The notes under the pieces are model-generated. The model was not told where the DNA came from. It was given only the letters and a program-made list of their open reading frames with translations, and ran no database searches. This document shows, one piece after another, positions 21,805 through 30,372 of a stretch of 64,000 nt of DNA. The position numbers were made by a program, and so were the translations under genes. Origin of the DNA: Corynebacterium pollutisoli (GTDB lineage Bacteria > Actinomycetota > Actinomycetes > Mycobacteriales > Mycobacteriaceae). Each line of letters opens with the position of its first letter. Position 1 is the stretch's first letter. Location: assembly GCF_900177745.1 (NCBI RefSeq), contig NZ_FXAR01000003.1, forward strand, positions 62,001 to 126,000. Reading direction: 5' to 3'.

Positions 21805-23182
21805 CCAGCCACCCGGCCAGGAGCCACAGGCCCAGGGTGCGGGACTGCGGTCCGGCGCCGGTCTCGGTGGCCTCCTCGCCGTCGACGACGACCCCCACCC
21901 CTAGGTCCGCCAGCCGCCCGAGATCCCCGGCCTCCCAGGCGGCCACCGCCTCCGTCCAGCGCGGTGCCGGCGGATCAACGAGCACCCCGTCGACGACGAG
22001 CGCCCCCGACTCCACGGTGGGCAGGGCCTTGAGCAGGGGGTTGATGATGACGGTGCCGTCGGCGCGGCGGGTGAGGGGTGGTTCGTCGACAAGCAGGACA
22101 TCGCGGCCGGCGACGCGCTCCACGAGCATCGGGTCGACCGCCACCTCCTGGGGTGCGAGCGGCGCGAGGGCGCGCGGGGCGTCGGGGACCTGCAGCAGGG
22201 CCAGGGCGAGGACCAGCCCGGCCCAGCGGCGTATCGACGCCGCCGCCGCGACGTAGGCCGGCAGCGCCAGCGCGGTGAGCTTGGAGGCGTCGCGCAGCAG
22301 GCCGGCGCCGGGGACGTGGGCGGTGGCCCAGGCAAGGGCGTCGGGAAGCAGCCAGGCGAGGACCGCCCCGCCGAGCCCCACCCCGGCGAGGACGAGCAGC
22401 GGGGCGGGCACGCGGCGCGCCTGCGTGGCCAGTACCGCGAAGAGCACGACGCCGACGAGGGCGAAGCCGAGTTCGCGGGAGGCGGGCACGGCGTCGGCGT
22501 TCCAGATGCCGCCGAGACCGACGAGGGAACCGGGGGTGGTGGCCCAGGCCTCGGCGCGCGGCGCGAAGGCGGCGACGGACGCGGCACTCGCCCCGCCCCC
22601 GGCGAGCAGGCCCGGGATGAGCCACGGCAGGCAGCAGGCGAGGGCGAAGGCCAGCGTGGGCAGGCGGCGCCGCGCGGTGGCCACTCCGGTGAGCAGAGCG
22701 AACAGGGCGCCGGTGGGGGTGAGCGACGCGGCCCACAGGGCCAGCCACTGCCAGCCGGTGCGGCCGGTCAGGCCCAGCGCGGCGATGAGCGGCAGCAGCC
22801 AGGCCGCGATGACCAGCGACCAGTGGCCCTGCAGGAGGCGCTCCACGGTGTAGGGGTTCCACAGGGTGAGGGTGAGGGCGGCGAGCGTCGGTAACCGGCC
22901 GGCCCCCTGGTGCCGGGCCAGGAGCACGGCACCGTACGCCCCGGCCACCGCCCCGCCGACCAGGAACGCGCGCGCCACCCACGAGGCCGGCAGCACCCCG
23001 CCGAGCAGGGCAAGCAGGCCGTCCTGCGGGGCGTTGCGGGCGGGCAGGTCACCGGTGCCCAGCGTCCCGGCGGACAGGGCGGGGGAGTCGAGCACCACCA
23101 TGTCGCGCAGCGCCAGTTCCCCCGGCAGCAGCAGCGGCCACAGCAGGGCGCCGATGAGCACCGCGGCCCACAGCGCGGGCAC
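21758..23182 (-). CDS. Polytopic membrane protein of the mycolate/LAM locus (Rv0226c-like)
   Basis: 474 residues with about ten membrane segments, such as ALWAAVLIGALLWPLLLP and WSLVIAAWLLPLIAALGL. A soluble C-terminal domain precedes a final helix at LGLWLLAGWLAMPLIA. The family is uncharacterised. GTG 23182 is chosen because it overlaps the upstream DUF3068 stop as TAGTG, implying coupled translation, and the first helix starts immediately. The frame stays open further upstream, but that part only mirrors DUF3068 coding sequence. An envelope glycosyltransferase of GT-C type or a transporter are both possible. Confidence 0.8.
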   Translation of the reverse strand: MPALWAAVLIGALLWPLLLPGELALRDMVVLDSPALSAGTLGTGDLPARNAPQDGLLALLGGVLPASWVARAFLVGGAVAGAYGAVLLARHQGAGRLPTLAALTLTLWNPYTVERLLQGHWSLVIAAWLLPLIAALGLTGRTGWQWLALWAASLTPTGALFALLTGVATARRRLPTLAFALACCLPWLIPGLLAGGGASAASVAAFAPRAEAWATTPGSLVGLGGIWNADAVPASRELGFALVGVVLFAVLATQARRVPAPLLVLAGVGLGGAVLAWLLPDALAWATAHVPGAGLLRDASKLTALALPAYVAAAASIRRWAGLVLALALLQVPDAPRALAPLAPQEVAVDPMLVERVAGRDVLLVDEPPLTRRADGTVIINPLLKALPTVESGALVVDGVLVDPPAPRWTEAVAAWEAGDLGRLADLGVGVVVDGEEATETGAGPQSRTLGLWLLAGWLAMPLIATAALRTARR

Positions 23183-24270
23183 TAGCGGCCCCGACGCTCG
23201 CGGAGCAGCAGCACCACGCCCGCCAGCACGGCGATGAGCGCCGCCGTCTTGAGCACGACGGCGAACACCTGCAGGGCGCGCAGGGTGGACAGGACGGCGG
23301 CCGCCTCCTCCGTCTGCTGGCCGATGGTGGCGGCGTCCCACTCGGCGACCGTGTGGTAGATCGTGTAGTCGGGGGAGGGGGTGAAGGCGCGGGTGGTACT
23401 CTCCGCGGAGTCGTCGGCGAAGAAGAGGTGGATCTCCGTGCGGCTGTCGACGATGGTGCCGGATTCCGGCTCCACCCACACGCGCCGGTCGACGGCGTAG
23501 CGGGGGATACCGAAGTCGGCGGCGGCCATTTCGTCGAGGGTGGCGTTGACATCCGCGCTGAAGGTGATGGCGTGGGCGGAGTTGCGGTCCATCGCCAGGT
23601 CGGGGAAACGGTGGTGGAACTCGTAGGTCTCCATCCCGTGGCGTTCGGTCTCGCGGACGTAGTCGAGCAGCAGCGCCTCCTGCGCGGTCATGTCGAACCA
23701 CGGGTAGGACTGCCGGGAGGAGGGGAACGGGAAGAAGTACTGCAGGCCCTCGCGGACGAAGTAGTCCGTGGCCATGCCGCTGGCCAGGTTGGGCACGGAG
23801 ATGCTCATCTGGCTCACCGGGTCGGAGACGGGGTAGGTGGAGCGGGCGTCGAGGACGACGATGTCGTGCATCTCGGTGGCGACGGTTTCCCCGAAGAGCA
23901 CCTGCATGACGGCGTCGACGGTGACCTCGCTGTCGTCGGCGGCCTCGCTGGTGGTCAGCGCGGTGGTCTGGTGCGAGGGCAGGGTGACCACGAAGCAGGA
24001 GTAGGGCACCTCGGGCATGCCGCCGCCCGCGCACTCGGGGCGGTCCCGGTTGGGCTGCGGGATGCCCTGGGAGCCGTCGACGGGTGCCATCAGACTGACG
24101 GTGTCGTTGGGGAGGGTGGTGAAGGTGAGCGACTGCCCGACGGCCAGGGGGCGCATGAGGCTGATGAGGGCGGGCGGCACGGCGGAGCCGATGACGAAGA
24201 GCAGGGCGGCGACGAGCAGCAGCTGGATCGATCTGCGGCGCCACAGGTGCCGGAACAAGCTCTGGGACAC
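23182..24270 (-). CDS. DUF3068 membrane protein (Rv0227c family, linked to lipomannan maturation)
   Basis: 362 residues: one N-terminal helix (IQLLLVAALLFVIGSAVPPALI), a large extracytoplasmic domain of about 290 residues, and one C-terminal helix (VVLKTAALIAVLAGVVLLL) followed by RERRGR. This is the PorA-like DUF3068 topology. The C. glutamicum homologue (NCgl2760) is reported to be needed for lipomannan maturation and LAM synthesis. The GTG start at 24270 faces tmaT across 48 bp, and the following polytopic gene overlaps its stop codon. No catalytic residues are recognisable. Confidence 0.85.
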   Translation of the reverse strand: MSQSLFRHLWRRRSIQLLLVAALLFVIGSAVPPALISLMRPLAVGQSLTFTTLPNDTVSLMAPVDGSQGIPQPNRDRPECAGGGMPEVPYSCFVVTLPSHQTTALTTSEAADDSEVTVDAVMQVLFGETVATEMHDIVVLDARSTYPVSDPVSQMSISVPNLASGMATDYFVREGLQYFFPFPSSRQSYPWFDMTAQEALLLDYVRETERHGMETYEFHHRFPDLAMDRNSAHAITFSADVNATLDEMAAADFGIPRYAVDRRVWVEPESGTIVDSRTEIHLFFADDSAESTTRAFTPSPDYTIYHTVAEWDAATIGQQTEEAAAVLSTLRALQVFAVVLKTAALIAVLAGVVLLLRERRGR

Positions 24271-24318
24271 GTCGTCGGGACCTCTTCGTTAGACTCGCCG
24301 GAAAAGGAGGTGATCCGC

Positions 24319-25455
24319 GTGGTGGTGGCAGCGGAGGCCGTTCCGGTTTCCTCCACATACTACAAACCCCGGCACCTCCCCGGGCTGGAAGGGCTGCGCG
24401 CGGTCGCGGCGTTCGGCGTCATCCTCACGCACGTGGCGTTCCAGACGGGCGTCGACCCGGCCACGCCGGTCGGCGCGGTCCTGGCCCGCTTCGACTTCTT
24501 CGTGCCCGTCTTCTTCGCCCTGTCGGCGTTCCTGTTGTGGCGGGGTCACCGCACGGATCGTCGCTTATCGACGATCACCCGGTACCTCCTCAACCGCACC
24601 GGCCGCATCCTCCCCGCCTACCTGGGGTGCGTCGTGGCGGTCATCCTCCTGCTGCCCGAGGCGGCGCGGATGAGCGGGGACCAGATCCTGGCGAACCTCA
24701 CCCTCACCCAGGTGTACTGGGCCGACGGCCTGGCCCCGGGGTTGACGCACCTGTGGTCGCTGAGCGTCGAGGTGGGTTTCTACCTGGCGTTGCCGCTGCT
24801 GGCCCTGAGCATCGGGCGGCTGGGGCGGCGGGGGAGGATCCTCGCCATCGTCGGCCTGGCGGTGCTCTCCCTCGGCTGGGCGTACCTGCCGTTCGTCGTG
24901 GATTCCGAGGTCAACCGCCAGATCTGGCCGCCCGCCTACGCCCCGTGGTTCGCGGTGGGCATGCTCGCCGCTGAGGTCGAGGGCCGGGTACCCGCCCTCG
25001 TGCGCCGCGCGCTGCGGGTGCGGTGGCTGTGGTGGCTCGTGGCGCTGGCCACCGCCTGGGTGGCGGGCCAGGAATGGTACGGGCCGCTGGGGCTGACCCA
25101 CCCGGAGCCGGACGAGTTCGCCCGCCGCGTCCTCGCGGGCACGGTGTTCGCCGCGGCGATCGTCCTGCCGGAGGCGCTGGCCCCGGGGGCGGTGTGGCTG
25201 CGCCACCCGGTGATGCAGGCCCTGGGCCGCTGGTCCTACTCCGTCTTCCTGTGGCACGTGGCGATGCTCTCGCTCGCCTTCCCGCTGCTGGGACTCGACT
25301 ACTTCTCCGGCGGGTTCTGGCCCGTGCTGCTGGTGACGCTGGGGCTGACGCTGCCGGTGGCGGTGGCCAGCTTCGTCTTCCTCGAGGACCCGGGCAAGAG
25401 GCTGGTGAGGGCCGCGACGAGCAGGATCGCCAGGACCCCGGAGTCGCCGGCGTAG
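24319..25455 (+). CDS. tmaT: TmaT-like membrane O-acyltransferase (trehalose monomycolate acetyltransferase)
   Basis: 378 residues, acyltransferase-3 family, about ten helices. The family N-terminus HLPGLEGLRAVAAFGVILTH holds the conserved Arg and His, and SLSVEVGFYLALPLL is typical of the family. In C. glutamicum the equivalent (NCgl2759, Rv0228) acetylates trehalose monomycolate before MmpL-dependent export. The start is set by AAAGGAGGTGATC (24303-24315), a 13-base perfect match to the usual 16S rRNA 3' end, 8 nt before GTG 24319. TAGACT at 24290-24295 is a good -10 box. The last 157 bp are antisense to the 3' end of aftD. Confidence 0.88.
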   Translation: MVVAAEAVPVSSTYYKPRHLPGLEGLRAVAAFGVILTHVAFQTGVDPATPVGAVLARFDFFVPVFFALSAFLLWRGHRTDRRLSTITRYLLNRTGRILPAYLGCVVAVILLLPEAARMSGDQILANLTLTQVYWADGLAPGLTHLWSLSVEVGFYLALPLLALSIGRLGRRGRILAIVGLAVLSLGWAYLPFVVDSEVNRQIWPPAYAPWFAVGMLAAEVEGRVPALVRRALRVRWLWWLVALATAWVAGQEWYGPLGLTHPEPDEFARRVLAGTVFAAAIVLPEALAPGAVWLRHPVMQALGRWSYSVFLWHVAMLSLAFPLLGLDYFSGGFWPVLLVTLGLTLPVAVASFVFLEDPGKRLVRAATSRIARTPESPA

Positions 25456-28418
25456 TCCCCCACCGGCCACGGGCCGCGCGCCAGCCACGCCCCCGCGATG
25501 CCGACGAGCGTGAACGCCAGCAGCCCCGGCGGGATGAGCGTGAACCGGCGCACCGCCAGGGCGGCCGCCGCGGCGAGCAGCCCCGGCCACGAGGCCACGA
25601 GTCCCGCGCTCAGCGCCGCGAGCAGCACGAGTCCGGAGCTTTCCGACGCCCGCAGCTCCTCCTCCCGCCGCCTCGACACCGCCAGCACCACGCCGGCGGC
25701 GAGCACGCCGAGCAGGGCGAGGATCCCGCCGCCGAGGAGGATCTGCCGGTAGACGGCGTCGGGGCCGAAGGTGATCTCGACGTCGCCGGAGGCCCCGGCG
25801 GGGACGCGGAAGGCCTGGGTGGCGGCGTCGAGCGTGACCGGTTGGAGCTCGGTCTCCCCGAGTGTGGCCTGCAGCCCGGGGTTCGCGGCGCGGCCGGTGA
25901 GCAGGAAGCGCTCGTCCCCGCTCGCCTCGATCCGGCCGTCGGTGGGCTCCCAGGCGGGGGAGGGGTGGAAACCCTCCTCGGTGAGGGTGACCCACGCGGC
26001 GTCGGTACGCAGGGCGTGGCGGCCGGGCGCGAGCTCGACGACGTCGCCGGGGGAGTGGGGGGTGCCGTCGATGAGGACGTCGGCGGGGGCGTCGAGAAGC
26101 AGGGTCAGGGGGCGGGGCGCGGTGAACGCGCGGATGAGGTGCCCGGTGTCGAGGGTGATCCGCTGGAAGAGGAACTGGCGCACGTCCGGGGACGTGTCGG
26201 GGACGGTGACGATGCGCTCGAGCGGGTGCCCGGCGATGGCCACCTCCGCGATGCCGACGGATTCCCGGAGGGTGAGGCGCAGGGCGTCGTGGGTGCCGTC
26301 GAGCGTGACCGTGGTGGGGTCCTCGCCCAGCTCGACCGCGGCGCCGTTGATCTCGACCGTCGTCTCCTCCGTGGCGGTGACGGTGAGCTCCGGGTCGGTG
26401 AGCGGGCGGTCCGGGACGAGTTCCAGCCACTGGCCCTCCGCGGGGCCCGGGGTGGGCCACCACGCGGTGTCCTCCTCGCCGTCGACGGCCGCGGTGGGCG
26501 AGCGCGCCGGGTCGGCCCCGCCGAAGCTGGTGGCGTCGGAGGCCGAGGAGCTGGCGCGCACCTGCCCGCCGATCGTCTCGACGCGGGTGAGCGGCCCGGC
26601 GGAGGGGTAGTCGGGGACGGCGTTGCGCACGTCCGCCCCCTCGGAGGGGTCGGCCAGCGGCGCGGACACCGGGCCGGTGAGGGAGCCGTAGTTGCGGACG
26701 GTGAGGGCGGGGGTGTCGGTGACGACCTCGGCGTCGGCGTCGACGAGTAGGCGCGGGCCGGGACCGTGGAGCATGTCGAGGACGGCGAGGATTTCGCCGC
26801 CACCGGCCACCCGGACCGGGTCTTCGCTGGTCAGCGCCATGTCGGCGGCCGGGTCGAGGAGGAGCACCTCGACGTCGCCGAAGCGCTGCGCACCCGGCAG
26901 GTCGAGCTCGCGCCCGGACTCGAGGTCCTTCCGGTGGAGGACGGCACCGACGCCGAGGCGGCGCAGGGCATCCAGCCCGGCCTCCGTGTCGTGGTGGAGG
27001 ACAGCCATGACGCCGTCGAGGCCGCGGATCGCCTCGGCGGGGATGAGGGGGACGGCGTCGCGGACGGCCCAGGGGACGTCGAGCAGCGGCTGGGCAGGCT
27101 CGTCGCGGGTCCAGCCCCACGTCTGCCGGGCGAAGGAGGACTCCGGGACGATGAGCGTGCGCGTGCCCGCCGCCTCCCGGTTGAGCAGGTTCGTCGCCTC
27201 CTGCCAGTAGCCGGGCACATAGTCCCAGGTGCCGCGCGGCAGCAGACGCCCTGACCAGGCGGGGGCCAGGGCCGCGACGCCCACCACCAGCACCAGGGCG
27301 GCCGCCGCTTCCCGACGCCCCGGGTGCAGCGTCCGCGGCAACGGCAGGTGCGTGCCCAGCCCGGCCACACCGACGAGCAGGGGGATACGGACGAGCGGGT
27401 CGAACTTGTGGAGGTTGCGGAAGGGGGCGAGGGGGCCGTCGAGAATCGCGAGCCACTGGGCGGACAGCGGGCCGTGCGCGGCGCCGAGGACGGTGACCCC
27501 GACGAGCAGCATGCCCACCCACAGCCCGCGGTGCGGGGTGGACGACAGGGTGAGTCCCCACATGCCCAGCGCCGCGACGGCCGCCGTGAGCAGCACGAAC
27601 GTCGGGGAGCTGACGAGCAGGAACCCCGCCTCGCGCTCGGTGTCGACGAACGGGGCCCAACTGGTCGTGCCGCGGAGGATCTCGATGAGGTTGAGCCAGC
27701 GGGTGGTGACGAAACTTGACTCGATGAAATCCGTGAACGGCGGGGCGTAGCGGCCGAGGATGAGCAGCGGGCCGATCCACCACAGGCTCACCACCGCGCA
27801 GCCCGCCAGCCAGCCGAGGGTGGTGGGGACGGCGCGGGCGTCGCGACGCAGCATCCGCCACACCAGCACCAGCCCCGCGGGCAGGCACGCCGCGATGGTC
27901 GCCGTGGCGTTGACCGCGCCCATGAGCGCTACCGGGATGACCGCCGCCGCGACCGCGCGCACCCCGAGGCGGCCCAGGAACGGCACGATCACCCACGGTG
28001 CGAGCATGACCGGCCACGTCTCCGAGGAGATCGCCGTCAACGTCGTCAGTGTGCGCGGGGACAGGGCGAAGAGGAACGCCGCGAGCACCTGGAACGGGAG
28101 CGTGCCCGTGCGGCTGCGGCGTAGGAGCAGCAGGAACCCCGAATAACCCACGCCCATGACCAGCCACCACCAGAGGCGCTGCGCCACCCAGTCCGGCAAC
28201 GGGTCCGTGAGCACGAAGAACGCGCCGTGCGGGAAAAGATACCCGTAGGCCTGATTCTGCAGCTGTCCCAACGTGAACGTGTCCGTCCAGGCGTGCGTCG
28301 CCTGTGTGAGGAAACCGAGGGGGTCGGCGGTGAGATCGTGCTTCGTGTCGGCGGCGACCTGCCCGGGCTGCTGCAGGAAACTGACGAGCCCGAGGAGGAG
28401 CCAGCCGAGAAGATGCAT
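25299..28418 (-). CDS. aftD: Alpha-(1->3)-arabinofuranosyltransferase AftD (DUF3367 family)
   Basis: 1039 residues. The N-terminal half is a GT-C type membrane domain with about eleven helices starting at LLGWLLLGLVSFLQQPG; it carries the acidic first-loop region ADTKHDLTADPLGF where GT-C enzymes have their catalytic Asp. The C-terminal half is a large extracytoplasmic beta-rich region with carbohydrate-binding-like segments, then helices near the end (ILLGGGILALLGVLAAG, SGVLAILLVAALTSLLPG). It is shorter than the roughly 1400 residues of mycobacterial AftD. ATG 28418 follows the DUF2613 stop by 3 nt; a TTG at 28421 is possible. Role: branching of arabinan in arabinogalactan/LAM. The C-terminal tail is encoded antisense to tmaT. 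Confidence 0.85.
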   Translation of the reverse strand: MHLLGWLLLGLVSFLQQPGQVAADTKHDLTADPLGFLTQATHAWTDTFTLGQLQNQAYGYLFPHGAFFVLTDPLPDWVAQRLWWWLVMGVGYSGFLLLLRRSRTGTLPFQVLAAFLFALSPRTLTTLTAISSETWPVMLAPWVIVPFLGRLGVRAVAAAVIPVALMGAVNATATIAACLPAGLVLVWRMLRRDARAVPTTLGWLAGCAVVSLWWIGPLLILGRYAPPFTDFIESSFVTTRWLNLIEILRGTTSWAPFVDTEREAGFLLVSSPTFVLLTAAVAALGMWGLTLSSTPHRGLWVGMLLVGVTVLGAAHGPLSAQWLAILDGPLAPFRNLHKFDPLVRIPLLVGVAGLGTHLPLPRTLHPGRREAAAALVLVVGVAALAPAWSGRLLPRGTWDYVPGYWQEATNLLNREAAGTRTLIVPESSFARQTWGWTRDEPAQPLLDVPWAVRDAVPLIPAEAIRGLDGVMAVLHHDTEAGLDALRRLGVGAVLHRKDLESGRELDLPGAQRFGDVEVLLLDPAADMALTSEDPVRVAGGGEILAVLDMLHGPGPRLLVDADAEVVTDTPALTVRNYGSLTGPVSAPLADPSEGADVRNAVPDYPSAGPLTRVETIGGQVRASSSASDATSFGGADPARSPTAAVDGEEDTAWWPTPGPAEGQWLELVPDRPLTDPELTVTATEETTVEINGAAVELGEDPTTVTLDGTHDALRLTLRESVGIAEVAIAGHPLERIVTVPDTSPDVRQFLFQRITLDTGHLIRAFTAPRPLTLLLDAPADVLIDGTPHSPGDVVELAPGRHALRTDAAWVTLTEEGFHPSPAWEPTDGRIEASGDERFLLTGRAANPGLQATLGETELQPVTLDAATQAFRVPAGASGDVEITFGPDAVYRQILLGGGILALLGVLAAGVVLAVSRRREEELRASESSGLVLLAALSAGLVASWPGLLAAAAALAVRRFTLIPPGLLAFTLVGIAGAWLARGPWPVGDYAGDSGVLAILLVAALTSLLPGSSRKTKLATATGSVSPSVTSSTGQNPPEK

Positions 28419-28421
28419 CAA

Positions 28422-28625
28422 CTAGCCGCGGGTGCCGTACTCCGGGCCACCCAGCAGGGCCTCATCGGCGGGCACGGCATTGCCCTGCGGCACCGTGTCC
28501 TGGCCCGAGAAAGAGGCGATTCCGATCACGGACACGACGCCGAGAGCGACACCGACGACCGCACTGGCGATCACGGAGCTCACGGAGCGACGATCAACGG
28601 ATCCGGAAGAGTAGGACATGGCCAT
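28422..28625 (-). CDS. DUF2613 small single-helix protein (Rv0236A-like)
   Basis: 67 residues with one helix (SSVIASAVVGVALGVVSVIGIASFSG) and a polar, extracytoplasmic C-terminus. It sits directly before aftD as Rv0236A does before Rv0236c. ATG 28625 is used. A TAGAAT hexamer overlaps the upstream stop and is better spaced (8 nt) from the in-frame ATG at 28619, so an internal leaderless start is possible. A role as an AftD partner is suggested only by conserved linkage. Confidence 0.85.
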   Translation of the reverse strand: MAMSYSSGSVDRRSVSSVIASAVVGVALGVVSVIGIASFSGQDTVPQGNAVPADEALLGGPEYGTRG

Positions 28626-28630
28626 TCATT

Positions 28631-29104
28631 CTACTCGTCCGACAGCGGCGGAACAACGAACACGGGGATGCCGGCGTTGTGCAACACGCCACTCGTCGTC
28701 GACGACTGCCACAGGGACTTCCAGCCGCTCGCCCCGCGCGACCCGGTGACGATGACGTCCGGGCCCAGTTCCTGCGCCGCCTCACAGATCGCCGACCACA
28801 CGGTGGTGTCCGCCTCCACGAGGTGGGCGCGGGCCTCCAACCCCAGGTCGGCGGCCAGTTCCACGCCCTCCCGGCAGGTCTCGTGCGCGCGCTGGTAGGC
28901 GGCGTCCTCCTGCTCCGCGTCCGTCACCCACTCCGCCTGGTGCAGGCCGGAGATGCTCACCGCGCGGGCCGCCGTGCGGTGCACGGGTTCCCAGGCGGTG
29001 AGGACCTCCACCCGGCGGGGCGTGAGCAGCCGGGCGGCGTACTCCAGGGCGCGCCGGGACTCCTCGGATCCGTCGAAGGCGATGAGCATGGTGGCGGGAG
29101 TCAT
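28631..29104 (-). CDS. Universal stress protein (UspA family)
   Basis: 157 residues, one Usp domain. The N-terminal strand MLIAFDGSEESRRALEYAA has the adenine-contacting Asp, and PDVIVTGSRGASGWKSLWQSS is the G-X2-G-X9-G(S/T) type ATP-binding loop in a slightly altered form. The ATG at 29104 has a TAGAGT -10 box six bases upstream, so it is probably leaderless. It is the first gene of a leftward unit with DUF2613 (5-bp gap) and aftD. Confidence 0.9.
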   Translation of the reverse strand: MTPATMLIAFDGSEESRRALEYAARLLTPRRVEVLTAWEPVHRTAARAVSISGLHQAEWVTDAEQEDAAYQRAHETCREGVELAADLGLEARAHLVEADTTVWSAICEAAQELGPDVIVTGSRGASGWKSLWQSSTTSGVLHNAGIPVFVVPPLSDE

Positions 29105-29142
29105 GCTGCCACTCTATCGGGCAGACTGTTAGGGTGCGCGTC
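29105..29142. promoter_or_regulatory. Divergent leaderless promoters of the Usp and GH3 genes
   Basis: The minus strand has TAGAGT (plus coordinates 29111-29116), 6 nt before the Usp ATG. The plus strand has TAGGGT (29130-29135), 7 nt before the GTG at 29143. Both spacings match start of transcription at the start codon. Confidence 0.55.
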
Positions 29143-30321
29143 GTGACGTTCCTCCGCTGTGTCTCGACAATTCTCGCCGCCGGTGTCCTGGCGTCGGGTG
29201 TGGTGGCGTGCGCGGCCGGCGATTCCGTCGAGGAGACGACGACCACCACCACCGAGACGGTGACGGAGACCGAAACGACCACGACGTCGACAAGCAGGCC
29301 CCCCACCACGGAGGAGATCGCCGCGGAACGCGTGCCGGAGGAGCAGCGGGCGAAGGCCGCGTCGCTCATGGTCGTCGGTGTGGACAATTACGACGACGCG
29401 CTGTGGAAGCTACAGCAGGGCGTCGGCGGGATCTTCATCCCCAGCTGGGCGAACCCGGAGCTGCTCACCACGGAGGGCCGCAACATCGTGGCCCTGCGCC
29501 GCGAGATCGGGCGGCCGTTCTCCGTGTCCATCGACTTCGAGGGCGGGCGCGTGCAGCGCCACGCCGGGGTGCTCGGCGCGCGGATGTCGCCGCGGGAGAT
29601 GGCCGCGACGATGAGCCCGGAGCAGGTGGAGGCCTACGCCCACGACCTGGGCAACGTGCTGCGCTGGCACGGGGTGACGGTGGACTTCGCGCCGGTGCTC
29701 GACGTCGACGGCAGCGGCCTGGAGATCGTCGGCGACCGCGCCTTCTCCACGGACCCGGTCGTGGCGGGCGAGTACGGGGCGGCCTTCGCCCGGGGGCTGC
29801 GGGCGGCGAACGTCACCCCGGTGTTCAAACACTTCCCGGGCCACGGGCAGGCGAGCGGCGACACGCACCACATGCTGGCCGTCACCCCGCCCGTCGAGCA
29901 CGTCATCGCCCACGACCTCCCGCCCTACGCCGTGGCACTGCCACAGGCGGATGCCGCGGTGATGGTCGGGCACATGGTGGTGCCCGGCCTCGGCGACGGC
30001 GTCACCCCCTCGAGCCTCGACCCGGCGGTCTACGGGCTGCTGCGCTCCGGCGACTACCCCGGCGGGCAGCCCTTCGACGGCGTCGTCTACACCGATGACC
30101 TCACCGGGATGCGCGCGATCACCGACCGCTACTCGCTGCCCCAGGCCGTCGTCGCGGCGGTCCGCGCGGGTGCCGACCGGCCGTTGTTCTCCACCGGCGG
30201 CGGGCTCGTCGCGGCCATCGACGCCCTCGACGCGGCGGTGGGAAACGGTGAGATCCCGGCCGCGCGTCTCGACGCGGCCGCCCACCGTGTGCAGCTCCAG
30301 CTGCTGCATTCCGGTACTTGA
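29143..30321 (+). CDS. GH3-family beta-N-acetylglucosaminidase lipoprotein (LpqI/NagA2-like)
   Basis: 392 residues. A signal peptide ends in lipobox V20-V21-A22-C23. A Thr/Glu-rich linker (residues about 27-55) then leads into a glycoside hydrolase family 3 barrel. The family motifs are FSVSIDFEGGRVQR, KHFPGHGQASGDTHH (the Asp-His dyad of NagZ-type enzymes) and VVYTDDLTGM with the nucleophile Asp. It probably recycles peptidoglycan GlcNAc at the cell surface, as LpqI does beside aftD in mycobacteria. GTG 29143 is preferred because TAGGGT lies 7 nt upstream; an in-frame GTG at 29134 overlaps that box. Confidence 0.88.
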   Translation: MTFLRCVSTILAAGVLASGVVACAAGDSVEETTTTTTETVTETETTTTSTSRPPTTEEIAAERVPEEQRAKAASLMVVGVDNYDDALWKLQQGVGGIFIPSWANPELLTTEGRNIVALRREIGRPFSVSIDFEGGRVQRHAGVLGARMSPREMAATMSPEQVEAYAHDLGNVLRWHGVTVDFAPVLDVDGSGLEIVGDRAFSTDPVVAGEYGAAFARGLRAANVTPVFKHFPGHGQASGDTHHMLAVTPPVEHVIAHDLPPYAVALPQADAAVMVGHMVVPGLGDGVTPSSLDPAVYGLLRSGDYPGGQPFDGVVYTDDLTGMRAITDRYSLPQAVVAAVRAGADRPLFSTGGGLVAAIDALDAAVGNGEIPAARLDAAAHRVQLQLLHSGT

Positions 30322-30359
30322 TTCGGGACCGGAAAGTAGGCAAAGACAGGTGGGGCCAC

Positions 30360-30365
30360 TAATGT
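30360..30365 (+). promoter_or_regulatory. -10 box of the VanW gene
   Basis: TAATGT with exactly 7 nt to GTG 30373 supports a leaderless start there rather than at the in-frame GTG 30364, which overlaps the box. Confidence 0.5.
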
Positions 30366-30372
30366 GTCCAGT

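Noticed and set aside
23353..24318. Long upstream extension of the TmaT frame
   Set aside because: The extra part only mirrors the DUF3068 gene, and a perfect Shine-Dalgarno marks the real start at 24319.
23183..24358. Upstream extension of the Rv0226c-like membrane protein frame
   Set aside because: The extension has no hydrophobic or family sequence and is a shadow of DUF3068; GTG 23182 overlaps the upstream stop as expected in an operon.
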